NCBI GenBank assembly: GCA_016785225.1
Contig: JAFBJZ010000854.1
Span: 1 to 64,000, forward strand
From: Psettodes erumei
Lineage: Eukaryota > Chordata > Actinopteri > Pleuronectiformes > Psettodidae
Direction of reading: 5' to 3'
DNA: 64,000 nucleotides
The translations under genes were made by a program, and so were the position numbers. The notes under the pieces are model-generated. The model was given only the letters and a program-made list of their open reading frames with translations. It made no database searches and was not told where the DNA came from. This document shows, piece after piece, positions 39,801 through 50,098 of the stretch (the stretch's first letter is position 1; every line of letters starts with the position of its first letter).

Positions 39801-42800
39801 GAACATACCATGCTTAATATATACTGAAAACTCTACTTGTGTTTTTTTTTCAGGTGGTAAAATTGAAGCAGATAGAACACACGCTAAATGAAAAGAGAAT
39901 ACTACAGGCCGTCTCCTTCCCCTTCCTTGTCAGATTGGAGTACGCTTTCAAGGTACACACTGAAGCCCACTGGCCTTAAAACCAACTACATGGCTACCAC
40001 ATTGTGTGATTCAGTGCGCTTCAAAATAACCAAACATCTGGATTTATATTATTACGATATCAACAAAGTTGACACACCAGGATTTATTCTGGTTTGAGGT
40101 TTTATTTTCTTGGTCAGAAGAGAAGTTAGTTAACATTTATTTTGTTGGCATGACCATGCTGAAAGGTTTCTGGCTTTGTTAAACAGGACAACTCAAACCT
40201 CTACATGGTGATGGAGTATGTGCCCGGTGGAGAGATGTTCTCACACCTCAGACGTATTGGAAGGTTCAGGTAAGGACTGCATTGAAGTCTATTTAGGCAC
40301 TTTTTTTTATTCAGAGGGCTTTATCAGACACTGATAGCTGGACAAATATCAAATTTAACTTTACAGTCTGGTAATGCCATGGTTGATTAAGCTTGACATA
40401 ATTCTAAGGTGGATGTACCACAAATGCATGTGCTGCATCACTAAAAAGAGCCTTGTGTTCATATATTTTACCTGATGTCTGTTTCCCCTCATCTTCCTCT
40501 TTCAGTGAACACCATGCAAGATTTTATGCAGCTCAGATAGTACTCACCTTTGAGTACCTTCATTCCTTAGACCTCATCTACAGAGACCTGAAGCCTGAAA
40601 ACCTGCTCATAGATCAACATGGATATATCCAGGTACATCCACAATCTGTTATGTAATGTTTATAATAGAAAAGTTAATGTTATCATCAAAGTGTGTCTGT
40701 GAACTATTAACTGTACCCTTTTCGTAGCGAGCCAGGAACACTCATTAGTTGCTATGACACAAAAATAAGTGAATGTCTGCATGTCTACTAGATATTAATA
40801 TATAAAGGTGCTGTGCTGAATAACAGCACAAGTATGAAGACTTACTTAGACTCATTTAGTCTGCTAATAATAAGAGTAAAAGTAAAGTAAACACACAACC
40901 AGATATAGGCCTCTGTTAACAGCCATGATTAAGAAGTGTAACTTTGTTCGTACATGCTGACTTATCTTATCATGCGCATGTTGTTCTTTCTTCAGGTCAC
41001 AGACTTTGGCTTTGCCAAAAGAGTAAAAGGAAGGACCTGGACATTGTGTGGAACTCCTGAGTACCTGGCTCCAGAGATCATCCTCAGCAAGGTGAGCCCT
41101 TTATACCCAGTATAGCCCATATATCCATCTCACTGCCGCACTCTTAGAAAGTACTTGGACAGTAACTGGTTTTTCGTTGTTTTGGCTCTGTGCTCCAGCT
41201 AACTGCATTTCAGATGGAACGGTGGTAATGAGGTGTAACCATTTACTTTCAACTATAAGGATCCTCACATTCATATTGGGGGGGGAGTGTTAAGCACTTT
41301 TAAGCAGAAGAACTCCAGTTTTATTACAGTGCTACAGGATGATGATACTTAACACAGACAAGACAAACAATACCTTTTGTCCTTTAAACTGTGAAAAGAA
41401 TATTTTTGGCATTTTACCTTTGTTTGAAAGCTGAAATTCTACAGAAAGGCAGGGCACTAGGAAACTATAAAATGGTAAATGACCTGGTACAGCTCGGATC
41501 ACAAGTTTAATGGATGCGTAGAAAATAATTTCCCCGGTTAAGACAAATCCCTTTACGAGTGCACAGCAAGTCAAGAATGTTCTCAGGGATATAGACAATC
41601 AAGAGAAGACTTCATGACCAGAACTGCAGAGGATTCACCACAAGTTGCAAACCCCTGGTAACAGAAAGGCCAAGCTGCAGGTCACCAAAACACAAGTTCT
41701 ATGGACTAATGAAATGAAACTGTCAAAATGATGGAGAGAAGAAAGTATGGAGGAAAAGAAGAACAGCTCATGACCCGCAGCCACGACCTCATCCGTCAGC
41801 CACGGCGGTGGTTCTGTTCGGCTCGGGCACGTATGGCTGCCGATGGACCCGGCACACCGGCATTTATTGATGATTCCACTGCTGACGGAAGCAACAAGAT
41901 GAATGCTGAGTTTTACAGGAGCAGTCTGTCAACTCGGTTTCAGCACAACATTTCATCGTTCAGAAGGACAATGGTGCTAAACATGCAACCGAAGCAGCCA
42001 AACGGCTTTTCAAGGTGAGGTAGTGGAATATCCTTGACTGGCCCAGTCAGTCACCTGATCTCCGTCCCACTGAGCTGCGGTGCACCTGCTGCAAACCAGA
42101 CTGTTGACAGAGAAACCCCATAACGAGCAAGAGCTGAAGGTGGCTGCAGTGAAGCCGTGGAGAGAGCAGCACAGGGAAACAGGGAAAGTGTCTGCTGTGC
42201 TTCAGGCAGAAACTCACTGCACAAGATTTTCCAAAAAGTATTAGGGATGATGACTTTATGTAAGTCTGTCCACATATATTTGAACCCTGAAGCATTGGGC
42301 ACCATGTGTTATAAGAAGTATATATGTCACACTTTAAGTTGAGACTAGGCTTTTTAATGTAGTAGCTACTTTAATTGAATGTGCTGAAGTTCACTGCCTG
42401 AAGATCAGAAAATCTGCAACTGATATTTATGGTCTGGACTGGGCTCTCTGACTCATTTTTCTGTCATCCAAAATAGGTTTGCCTGCTTAAGAGATGACAG
42501 CCTTTGAAAATGATTGAAAAACATTTCCTGTTTCTTCCAGGGCTACAACAAAGCTGTGGACTGGTGGGCACTTGGAGTTCTTATCTATGAGATGGCTGCT
42601 GGTTATCCTCCCTTTTTTGCTGATCAGCCCATCCAGATCTATGAAAAAATTGTGTCTGGCAAGGTACGCAGGGTTAGCCAAGTGTAAAGTATCTAAATAT
42701 ATTTAAAAATTGAATGCTTGGGCATTCCTCTGCTCAAATTCCAACCATAAAGACCAACTCAACATTGCTTCTCCAGTGGTTCTTTGCTGCTCTTTGCGTA

Positions 42801-43277
42801 GTGTAATTCAACATATTAAAGGAATCAGATTAAGTAGCACAAGCCATTTTCCACAACTTCTTCTTGATAATTCATTTTTTTCTTTATTCAATTGTACAGG
42901 TACGATTCCCCTCTCACTTTAGCTCAGACCTGAAGGACTTGCTGAGAAACCTGCTTCAGGTAGACCTGACAAAGAGATTTGGAAACCTGAAGAATGGTGT
43001 GAACGACATAAAAAATCACAAGTGGTTCTCCACAACAGACTGGATTGCTGTCTACGAGAGAAAAGTAGGTCTTGATTTCATTGTCGCTGTATAATAAACA
43101 GCCCTCGTTTGACACAAACAAAGCCAAATTGCATTCTGCATTTTTTTTTAGGTTGAAGCCCCCTTTTTGCCAAAGTGCAGAGGACCAGGAGATACGAGCA
43201 ACTTTGACGACTACGAAGAGGAGGAAATTCGCGTCTCACAAACAGAAAAGTGTGCAAAAGAGTTTGCCGAGTTCTAG
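33833..43277 (+). CDS. prkacb: cAMP-dependent protein kinase catalytic subunit beta (complete, 10 exons, 351 aa)
   Basis: This is the catalytic subunit of PKA. It phosphorylates Ser/Thr in RRxS/T contexts once cAMP frees it from the regulatory subunits. Exons: 33833-33878, 38236-38297, 38604-38732, 39854-39952, 40187-40269, 40506-40632, 40996-41091, 42541-42663, 42900-43064, 43152-43277. They sum to 1056 nt, exactly the canonical 351 codons. Counting Met1, the glycine loop GTGSFG is at 51-56, the ATP lysine in YAMK is K73, the catalytic loop reads YRDLKPEN, the Mg motif DFG follows, and the activation loop TWTLCGTPEYLAPE carries the PDK1-site Thr198 (T197 in mature numbering). The N terminus MGNAATAKKG is the myristoylation and PKA-C signature. 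The tail ends KCAKEFAEF, where mammals have a slightly different residue before EF. The AUG context is good (A at -3, G at +4). Beta rather than alpha is inferred from the N-terminal sequence and from synteny with TTLL7 and SAMD13. Confidence 0.97.
35628..35760 (+). CDS. prkacb: Alternative first coding exon of prkacb (beta-2-type N terminus)
   Basis: This is an open exon of 44 codons plus one base, starting at an ATG in good context and ending at a consensus donor (A then GTAAGT). Its phase equals that of the canonical first exon, and the split codon A+TG at the junction with exon 2 (38236) gives Met followed by KEFLAKAKEDF. The peptide contains EQSFASRLFQKCCKSSQ and later ISEFTIMWDKL. The FASRLF and (F/H)xxxWD patterns match the remembered N terminus of the mammalian PRKACB beta-2 isoform, which also continues with M-KEFLAK. 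An in-frame stop lies upstream at 35568-35570. The product would be about 380 residues and would lack the myristoylation glycine. Confidence 0.82.
37536..38210. repeat. Teleost interspersed repeat, class unassigned
   Basis: The segment has the wording of a repeat I recall from many percomorph genomes: a CATGAAACGTCGTACGCGCATC block, an ACAGGAAGTCAGCC block, and the 3' end CCATCGCTGCTTGCAGCTTTAA. Near 37617-37661 a 15-bp unit, TTTTAATGGGTCATA, is repeated about three times. I cannot assign a superfamily and see no coding frame. The 3' end at 38210 is 26 bp before prkacb exon 2. Confidence 0.6.
39222..39246. repeat. (TTTTA)n tract
   Basis: Five TTTTA units in prkacb intron 3. Confidence 0.8.
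41148..42290 (+). mobile_element. Degenerate Tc1/mariner element in prkacb intron 7
   Basis: Both ends carry a related terminal word, TTGGACAG, in inverted orientation (left near 41154, right near 42266-42275). The interior reads as Tc1-type transposase in pieces: DFMTRTAEDSPQVANPW near 41611-41660, FIDDSTADGSNKMNAEFYRS near 41860-41918, DNGAKHATEAAKRLFK near 41967-42015, and WNILDWPSQSPDL near 42025-42062. Stops and frameshifts separate them, so the element is dead. Confidence 0.8.
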
Positions 43278-46200
43278 TGAGAGGGCAGGAGTCCCATCAG
43301 GGCTCACGTGTTTTGGGATATTTGCACTCTCCTGAGGGTTAAGGTGGAACTGAGGCCATCACTTGTTCAAAACCAACGCCTCATTCCTTCATTCCACACA
43401 GCTGAATGAGATCCTTCTTGCCATGATCCTGCGTGCAGTTAGCACTAACCTATACACAGGCACATTATGCAGACACTCCCCGTGCTGCATCACAAAAGTA
43501 CTAGACCACACTCTCATCTTTTGTCTTATTTCGTTTGTTGTCTGTGTTTGCCACGTTTGAGTATCCTCCCTCCTCTTTATTTCAATTGAAATAATTATTT
43601 GAGAAGCAACGAGAAAACCAATATTACTCCAAATTTTGAAGTGGCACAAAGAGTGATAGATTGTATTAGCTGGTATTGCACATTTTGTGATATAAGCTTT
43701 GGGAAAAATAGAAGAGTGCTTTTTTTTTTTTTTTTTTGGTTTGAATTTTTAACATTGAGTTTTGCCAGTTGTGTGTCATCTGTTACATGCCTGAGTGTGT
43801 TAGGGTTCAGTTTATTGCTCATGAACACCTTATCATTAACCATTACTTATCATTCTGGTGTCTTTATGACCTACAGCCATGTGTTTTTGCATATAGAAAT
43901 ATACGTGTTGATGCATACGCTTTGAAGGTTTTGTTAAAGCATGACCAAATTTGATCAAAGAAAGTGGTGTTCAGGAAAGGAAAAGAAACACTGACGAGTT
44001 TTAGCACCTGGGTGTTTGATTCTTGAAGACACTGATTAACAGTGACAAGTGTTATTGTGAAACAGAAACTTGTCAGTGCTGTATTAGTTGATCAGTTGTA
44101 GCATTGTTTTCTCCACATCCGGTCACAGGACTTTTCCTTTTACCTCAGACTTGGTGTGGTGTTAATTGAATGGAATGAAATTATATATATTTTCAGGTAC
44201 AACTCTGTTTCACAGCTATGAAAACTAATGACAGTTGTGTATGTGATTGTACACAACAGGTCATCTGTCTTTGGTACGTCCAAAAACGATATATAAATAT
44301 GAAGTGCATTGATGTGGCATTTTTCAACAGCTGAAGGGGCAGTTGTTGTGAGAGTACGTCGTTGTGGAAAGCAGTGTTGGTCGCGTGCACAGATCTACTC
44401 CGTTCGGTCTTGCTTTTTGATTTTGTTTTCAAAAGATAATTGTTCTTTAGCAGAGCACTCGGAAGACATTGCATAAATGCCATACTTGCTTTATTTTCAT
44501 TTTTACTTTTGCATGTTCGTTACATTTGTACAGCAGTGTCACGACAAGCTAATAGTGCCCTGAAAGTGTTCCCAACTTTTTTGTGCATTAGATAAGTACT
44601 TCTGTCCCACTGACATATTCCTGTTCATAAGTCAATTAAAACAAAACTGATCCATGAAATACACTTAAACAGTAAATAATAACAAAAAGAGGAACTAGCA
44701 TAACTTTAAAGTATTCATTGATCTTGGTCATTTACTTGGTTGAACCATCTACTTATTGCATTTATATACAACTGGTCAAAAGTTTTAGAACACCTCAGTT
44801 TTTTTTCCATCGTGATTCAGTTTCTCTGCTTCTGAAATCAAAGCGTAGAACAAATAAGTAATTGGAGATGTTTAAAAACAAGTAATCATGGAATTGTTTT
44901 GTTGAACCAAATTGAATCAAAATGTTTGACTCATTCAGCAGCCAACCCACAAATGTTTTGCGCTTGCAGGTTGCTTTTCTTTCACCTTCTGCCCGGTTCA
45001 TCCCTAACAACCTCCATGAGGTTTTAGTCTGACTGAGACTGTGGTTTTTCAACGTGAAGCCGTCTTTTCTTCCGATGTTTGGGTCACTATCTTGCTGTAG
45101 GATGAACCCTTGACCAACTAGTCTGTCTTCCTGTGTTACTTACTGTTTCTCACTATTGTATTACCAGTACCAAAACACCACTACTTCTTGCAGTACAGAA
45201 TGTCCTATTAATACATCAGAGGGTGTAGTAACACAGTTTGTTCCAACATTGCCTCGACACAAACGGAGGGTCTGTGAGTACTTAGCTAAAGTGGGGACTC
45301 CTGTCAAAATTGTTTGCATCAACATTCAAATCAAAGTTTAACTTCCACTGCTGCAAGAAAGCTGCAGGTTAACCAAGTTCTTAACCCCTAAAAAGGCCTG
45401 TTTTCTATTATGAAATAGAATCTTCTGTTATATTTCTTACTGGACTTGAACTGCTGAAATTTGGATAAAAGCTGGAAAATCAGGGTGTTCTAAAACTTTT
45501 GATCTGTAGTGTACCTCATAGTCTTTTTGCAGCATTTTCCAAAAAATGTACACACTGTGATGGAGCAATACTTGCACATTCGTCCTCGCAAAATTGCTCA
45601 GGCTGAGTCAGGTCAGAGAACATTAATGGACAAAAATGCTGTCGTCTTGTTTCAGAGTTTCAAAGGGAATAAGGTCAAGAGTCTGACTTTTGAAGAACTT
45701 TTTTCATTGTAAGCCACTCCTGTTAAATTATTTAATACACATTTTTATTTTGTTTTTGTTTTGTTTTTCGTCTATACTGGGCACCATTAATTTCTCAGTC
45801 ATTATGACAAATTGCCACTCTGTACTGTTCGCAAACTCCATAGTATGACAGGTTGTTGTATTTTAAAAAGTTGTATGTCATAGGTTTAATACCTACAAGG
45901 CCAAAGTGTCCACTCATGAACCTCTAGGTGTAAGAAAAGCTCTGCTTTTGTGACCATTTGATTGCTTGTAGAAGGAGGTTTGACAGGGAAGTCAGAGATT
46001 GAGGTCATTCCTGCAGGTTGGGCACTGAGGGTTGTGTGGAGAGAAGTTTTACATATTTCACCTTGTTGGAAACAGTAATGCATTGGTGACAGTCATTTGA
46101 TTCAAAGTCTCTCAAGTTTTCTGAAGTTTTGATCATTATTTGATATGGTGCTGAAGTCCTTGTAGAAGAGGAAAAATTCAATTTAATCATGTTCAACAAT

Positions 46201-47149
46201 CAAATGTGAAAAAAGGGACTGAATGCGTTTTTGAGGTACTCATACTATTTATGGCCTGAATTAAAACTTTTTTTCATAGATTGAGCACATGATGTGACAT
46301 CTTATTTAGCCCAAATTTCATTTTAACAGTTTCTTGCTAAAAAAAATGCTATTTTATTTATGTTTAGAGATGTCTAATGAAATAACATTTTAAATGTTTA
46401 AACTTGCATAGTTCTCAATATATAATGAGAGTCCAAATCTTTTATTCACAAAAGTAATAACAGTGAATACACCTTTTTTCATTTTCCCCTATAAGATTAA
46501 AAGATTTTTAGAAAAATGATATGTACCACAGTTAATACACACTGATGCCTCTCACATCTATTTATAATTGTAATCATTTATTTTAACTTATTACGTCTTT
46601 CTTTTACTTTACCCCTTTTTCTTTCTTTACATCAGAAATTAACTTTATTAAAGCGGATCCAACATTATTTTCATAGTGAAGGGTTGAACAGAATGTAATT
46701 GCAGAATCAGTGGCATTTTTTTTTTATTTGGAAAAAGTTTGAAAACTACACTTGGGAGTTCAGCATGTTTCAGTCCAACCTGTGTGTAATCATCCCAGAA
46801 TGTGTGTCGGAAAACCACAGGTCTTCTAATGTGTCATTTACCTTCCAACTGTGTGTGATAATGTTTGTCATATTTGATGTACATGTTGACACTTATTCCT
46901 GAACCACTTCACTGTCCTGACAATGAAAATCAGTTTGAGTTCTTTATAGCTAGTCACACATGCCAGTACAGGATCAATAATCTGAAATGTCTCTGTATTT
47001 ATTTTGTGGGATATTTTTGCACATCATTTAGGAGGCTGCCACGTTTTTTCCCACCCATATTTACTTGTGTTTGCAAGGGGAATATACTTTGCCGTAGCAG
47101 ATTTTATGTAACAAATGATATGTCATTATATTAAATTCTTTTTATTAAA
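43278..47149 (+). other. prkacb: Presumed prkacb 3' UTR and downstream DNA
   Basis: After the prkacb stop there is no open reading frame of interest until samd13. I see no AATAAA in the first kilobases. The variant ATTAAA occurs at 44635-44640, 47130-47135 and 47144-47149, and any of these could end the transcript. A long 3' UTR is usual for PRKACB, so the far sites are plausible. An 18-base T run lies at 43720-43737. Confidence 0.4.
44768..45516. mobile_element. Non-autonomous Tc1-like element with terminal inverted repeats
   Basis: The left end reads ACTGGTCAAAAGTTTTAGAAC. The right end is its near-perfect inverse, GTTCTAAAACTTTTGATCTGTAGT. They are about 750 bp apart and flanked by TA. 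The TIR word is one I associate with fish Tc1-like elements. The interior has no intact transposase. It sits downstream of the prkacb stop and may be part of the 3' UTR. Confidence 0.75.
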
Positions 47150-47209
47150 ATATATAACTGTTGTATTTAATTTACTAAAAAACTGTTGCATGTGTCCAAA
47201 TCATCAATG

Positions 47210-47493
47210 ATGCGCTCCGTTGGACCGCTTAACTTCTCTGAGCTGCAAACGCTGGCGTTAAAACGGCAGCAACTCCATTTCCCATGATGTCTACTGTCAC
47301 GTGGGTGAGGGAAGCTAAGCCGCTGAAGAGGGGCTACTTGGCATTACTTGATTAAATCTAGATTTTTATCAAATGGATATCCTCGTTTATCGTTTTGTAA
47401 AATAGCTCAGTGTTTAGAAAGAATTTTGCTCCCCACTCTACCTGCACAGCTTGGACGAAGCGGTATTTACAAGCAGGAATCGTCTGAAATAAG
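47210..47493 (+). promoter_or_regulatory. samd13: samd13 promoter and non-coding first exon
   Basis: The stretch contains a ZNF143-like word (ACTCCATTTCCCATGATG, 47272-47289) and a CACGTG E-box at 47298-47303. It then runs to a consensus donor at 47493/47494 (AAG then GTAACT). Downstream, an acceptor at 47888/47889 opens the next exon. The motif reading is by eye and the transcription start is not placed. Confidence 0.45.
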
Positions 47494-47980
47494 GTAACTT
47501 CAATTTTGTATTAGCAAAAAAACAGCTAACTATGCCTGTTAGCTTAATACGAAATGCGAAGAGGAAGCGATCAAATATTTAATGTCGTCGTTTAGTGCAG
47601 CGTTATTTCTACATTGTGCTGTGTGTAACTGTTCGTTTTCAGCTTATCATTCTGTGGTGCAAATGAGTCAATTTCATGATGTATGTAACGTTATTCTGCT
47701 ATTTTTGATTTGGCTACCGTGAGTTTTAGGTCGACATTTCCACACGCTGCAGCCCTCAGCACTGTCTGTTACTGACAGGGCAGCAGTTTGGTTTTTTGCT
47801 TTGTAGCTATATTTGTGTCGTATCTTTGCATTTTTTTGTTTTATTTTTTTAACTGATTTAACAACCATATTACGTCGGGGTTTTGCAGTTGAGATATCCA
47901 GTGAATGAAAGAGCACAGGAGAGAAACAGGGATGGTGTTTGAAGTGCCAACATACTGAGTTCTCCGAGAGAAGACATCTG

Positions 47981-49109
47981 ATGAAAAATTACTGCAACGT
48001 TACAGATTGTAAGTCATTGTTTGTGTCAGCGGTGGCCCGAAACTTGAAGCGGCATAAGTGAAAACACTTGTTTCTTGATCACTAATAGTCAAATCATGGT
48101 TTAGATTTGAAAGTCACTTCATCCTGCTGTAAAACAGCTCGTGAACAATGAATGTTTTGTTTGCTTCTCTAACCTCTCCGATCCTTTTGGTAGTTTCATC
48201 GAGTTAACCCTTCATTGTTTAACCTTACGTAACTTACACTGACGCGAAAATGGGTGTGATTTATTGTAAAAGATGCAGCCTTTCAATACATATGTCAGGC
48301 TGAATGCCAGTGAAATATCATATCGAAACACATGTTGATAATCAATTCATCAGTGAACTCCTTATTTCAAGCAATGCCTAAATTTACAGCCTCGCAAATG
48401 TACATTTTTGCAGGTTGTCACAGCTCTCTTTTAATACTAAACTGAGTTTTTTGGACAAAGAGTAAAAGAAACTGAAACTCCTTTGATCAACTGATTATCA
48501 AAATTGTTTGATTTTCTAAACGAATAATCAGTTAAATAATCATTTTCGCTCTACTGATTTGATTCTGAGATTCACATTGTTTTTTGTTTTTTTTTTTACA
48601 GCTGGCATGGAAGAAAAGGCAAATGGCTCCGTTGACACCAAAAGGTATTACATCCAAGTAGTGTAAGACGTTGCTGAAAAATGTGGAAGAGTGTGTTCAG
48701 AGAGTGTCACAATTCAGTCTGTGTTCACATTAAGTTGAATCTATTCACTGTTGACCACACAGCCCAGTGGAGAATGGTCAGATGCCAGACCCTGCCAACT
48801 GGGGGGTCAGTGACGTCTTCAATTACTTCAAAGCAATAGGGTTCGAAGAACAAGCCACGGCTTTCCAGGATCAGGTTGTTGTGCTTTTCCTGCTCAAAAT
48901 TCCTGTCACATGATGGACAAACAAACTAGGATGTCAATCACATATTTCTTTGTACTTCCTGACAGGAAATCGATGGCAAGTCCCTGCTCCTGATGACACG
49001 TAATGACGTTCTGACGGGGCTTTCGATAAAGCTCGGCCCCGCGCTGAAGATCTACGAGTATCACGTAAAGCCACTGCAGACTCAGCACCTGAAGAGCAAC
49101 GCCTCATAG
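47981..49109 (+). CDS. samd13: SAM domain-containing protein 13 (4 coding exons, 108 aa)
   Basis: This is a small protein made almost entirely of one sterile alpha motif domain; its biochemical role is not established. Coding exons: 47981-48008 (within exon 47889-48008), 48602-48644, 48763-48874, 48966-49109. The SAM domain covers about residues 33-98, with DVFNYFKAIGFEEQA, QEIDGKSLLLMTRNDVL and KLGPALKIYEYHVKPLQ clearly matching mammalian SAMD13. The start at 47981 gives MKNYCNVTDSGMEEKANGS, in frame through a clean T/CT split codon. If that exon is skipped, the Met at 48607 gives 97 residues. Short upstream ATGs occur in the same 5' exon. Pro-Asp-Pro before the domain and the C-terminal HLK-N-S agree with the family. 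Confidence 0.9.
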
Positions 49110-49501
49110 CACCGCAGGCCGTCCCAGCACCCACCTCAGTGACAATCATCATGTCAGGAGACCCCAGGTTAGCTGCCGCTTCACAAAGACTCCTCTGGCC
49201 ACAGTGGCACCTTAGCAGGATTTGATGCTGTATGTTTTTATAAGCATGGACCCCAAAAATGGGTTGCACATGGAGTCCACTCAGCTGTTTACCCTTTCAG
49301 CCATTCTTATTTCTGCTGCTTGAGATATGTATTTTATTTTAATTTTTGTGTGTCTTTTATTTAAAAGAAGGAAATTTCGGGGGGAATGCTCTGCAGGTAA
49401 GATTTGTGTGTGTGCGCGCGTGTGTATGTACATGTATTTTGTGTATGTGTGCAAGGGAATTAACCTGTTTTGGTTTTTAAAAAAAGTATTTGTATATAAG
49501 A

Positions 49502-49503
<2 letters not shown>

Positions 49504-49532
<29 letters not shown>
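49504..49532. repeat. (TA)n microsatellite
   Basis: About 14 TA units within the samd13 3' UTR. Confidence 0.9.
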
Positions 49533-49535
<3 letters not shown>

Positions 49536-49891
49536 GAAAACTGTGTATGTTCTGTCATACCTGAACACTTTGATACATGCAGAAAATTATTCTGATGCAT
49601 CCCATTTTGCCCTAAAACTACTTTTTTATGCTCTAACCCACGCAGCTGAGTCCATGAATTGTCCTTGGCATGTAACAATGAAGCATTTTGTTTTCCCAGA
49701 CAGAAGAAGCCACCTACACTGTCAAGGCCCGAGTCTCTTAACATGAAAATATTTATGTATATATGTTCTTATTATGTTCCTACCTGTGGTGCTTTCGACA
49801 TTGTCACACAGACAACTGTACTGAAGTGTATATGACCAACGTATATGTGCAACATAACACTGGAGTTTGAATATGTGAATCAAAGATTTGC

Positions 49892-49897
49892 AATAAA
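49892..49897 (+). terminator. Poly(A) signal of samd13
   Basis: AATAAA lies 783 nt after the samd13 stop codon, followed by a T-rich stretch. A 29-bp TA tract (49504-49532) lies within the 3' UTR. Confidence 0.7.
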
Positions 49898-49952
49898 TGG
49901 TGCTCTTTTCTCACCAAAGAATATTATTAGTTTAGAATTTTACTGAAGCAGT

Positions 49953-49968
49953 TTTATTTGAATTTATT
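49953..49968 (-). terminator. Poly(A) signals of uox (two overlapping candidates)
   Basis: On the minus strand AATAAA occurs at 49968-49963 and again at 49958-49953, about 130 nt after the uox stop. They face the samd13 signal from the other strand, less than 60 bp away. Confidence 0.65.
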
Positions 49969-50098
49969 GTATTTAAAAGGCCATTTTTGTTTTCAGAAGG
50001 TCCTCTTGGTGTCACACCGACATGTCTCGGAATTAGTTTGTCGATCTGTTGATCTGTTGATTGCAGCTGCAACATTCTCTGGATTCGTGTTGGTGCCT

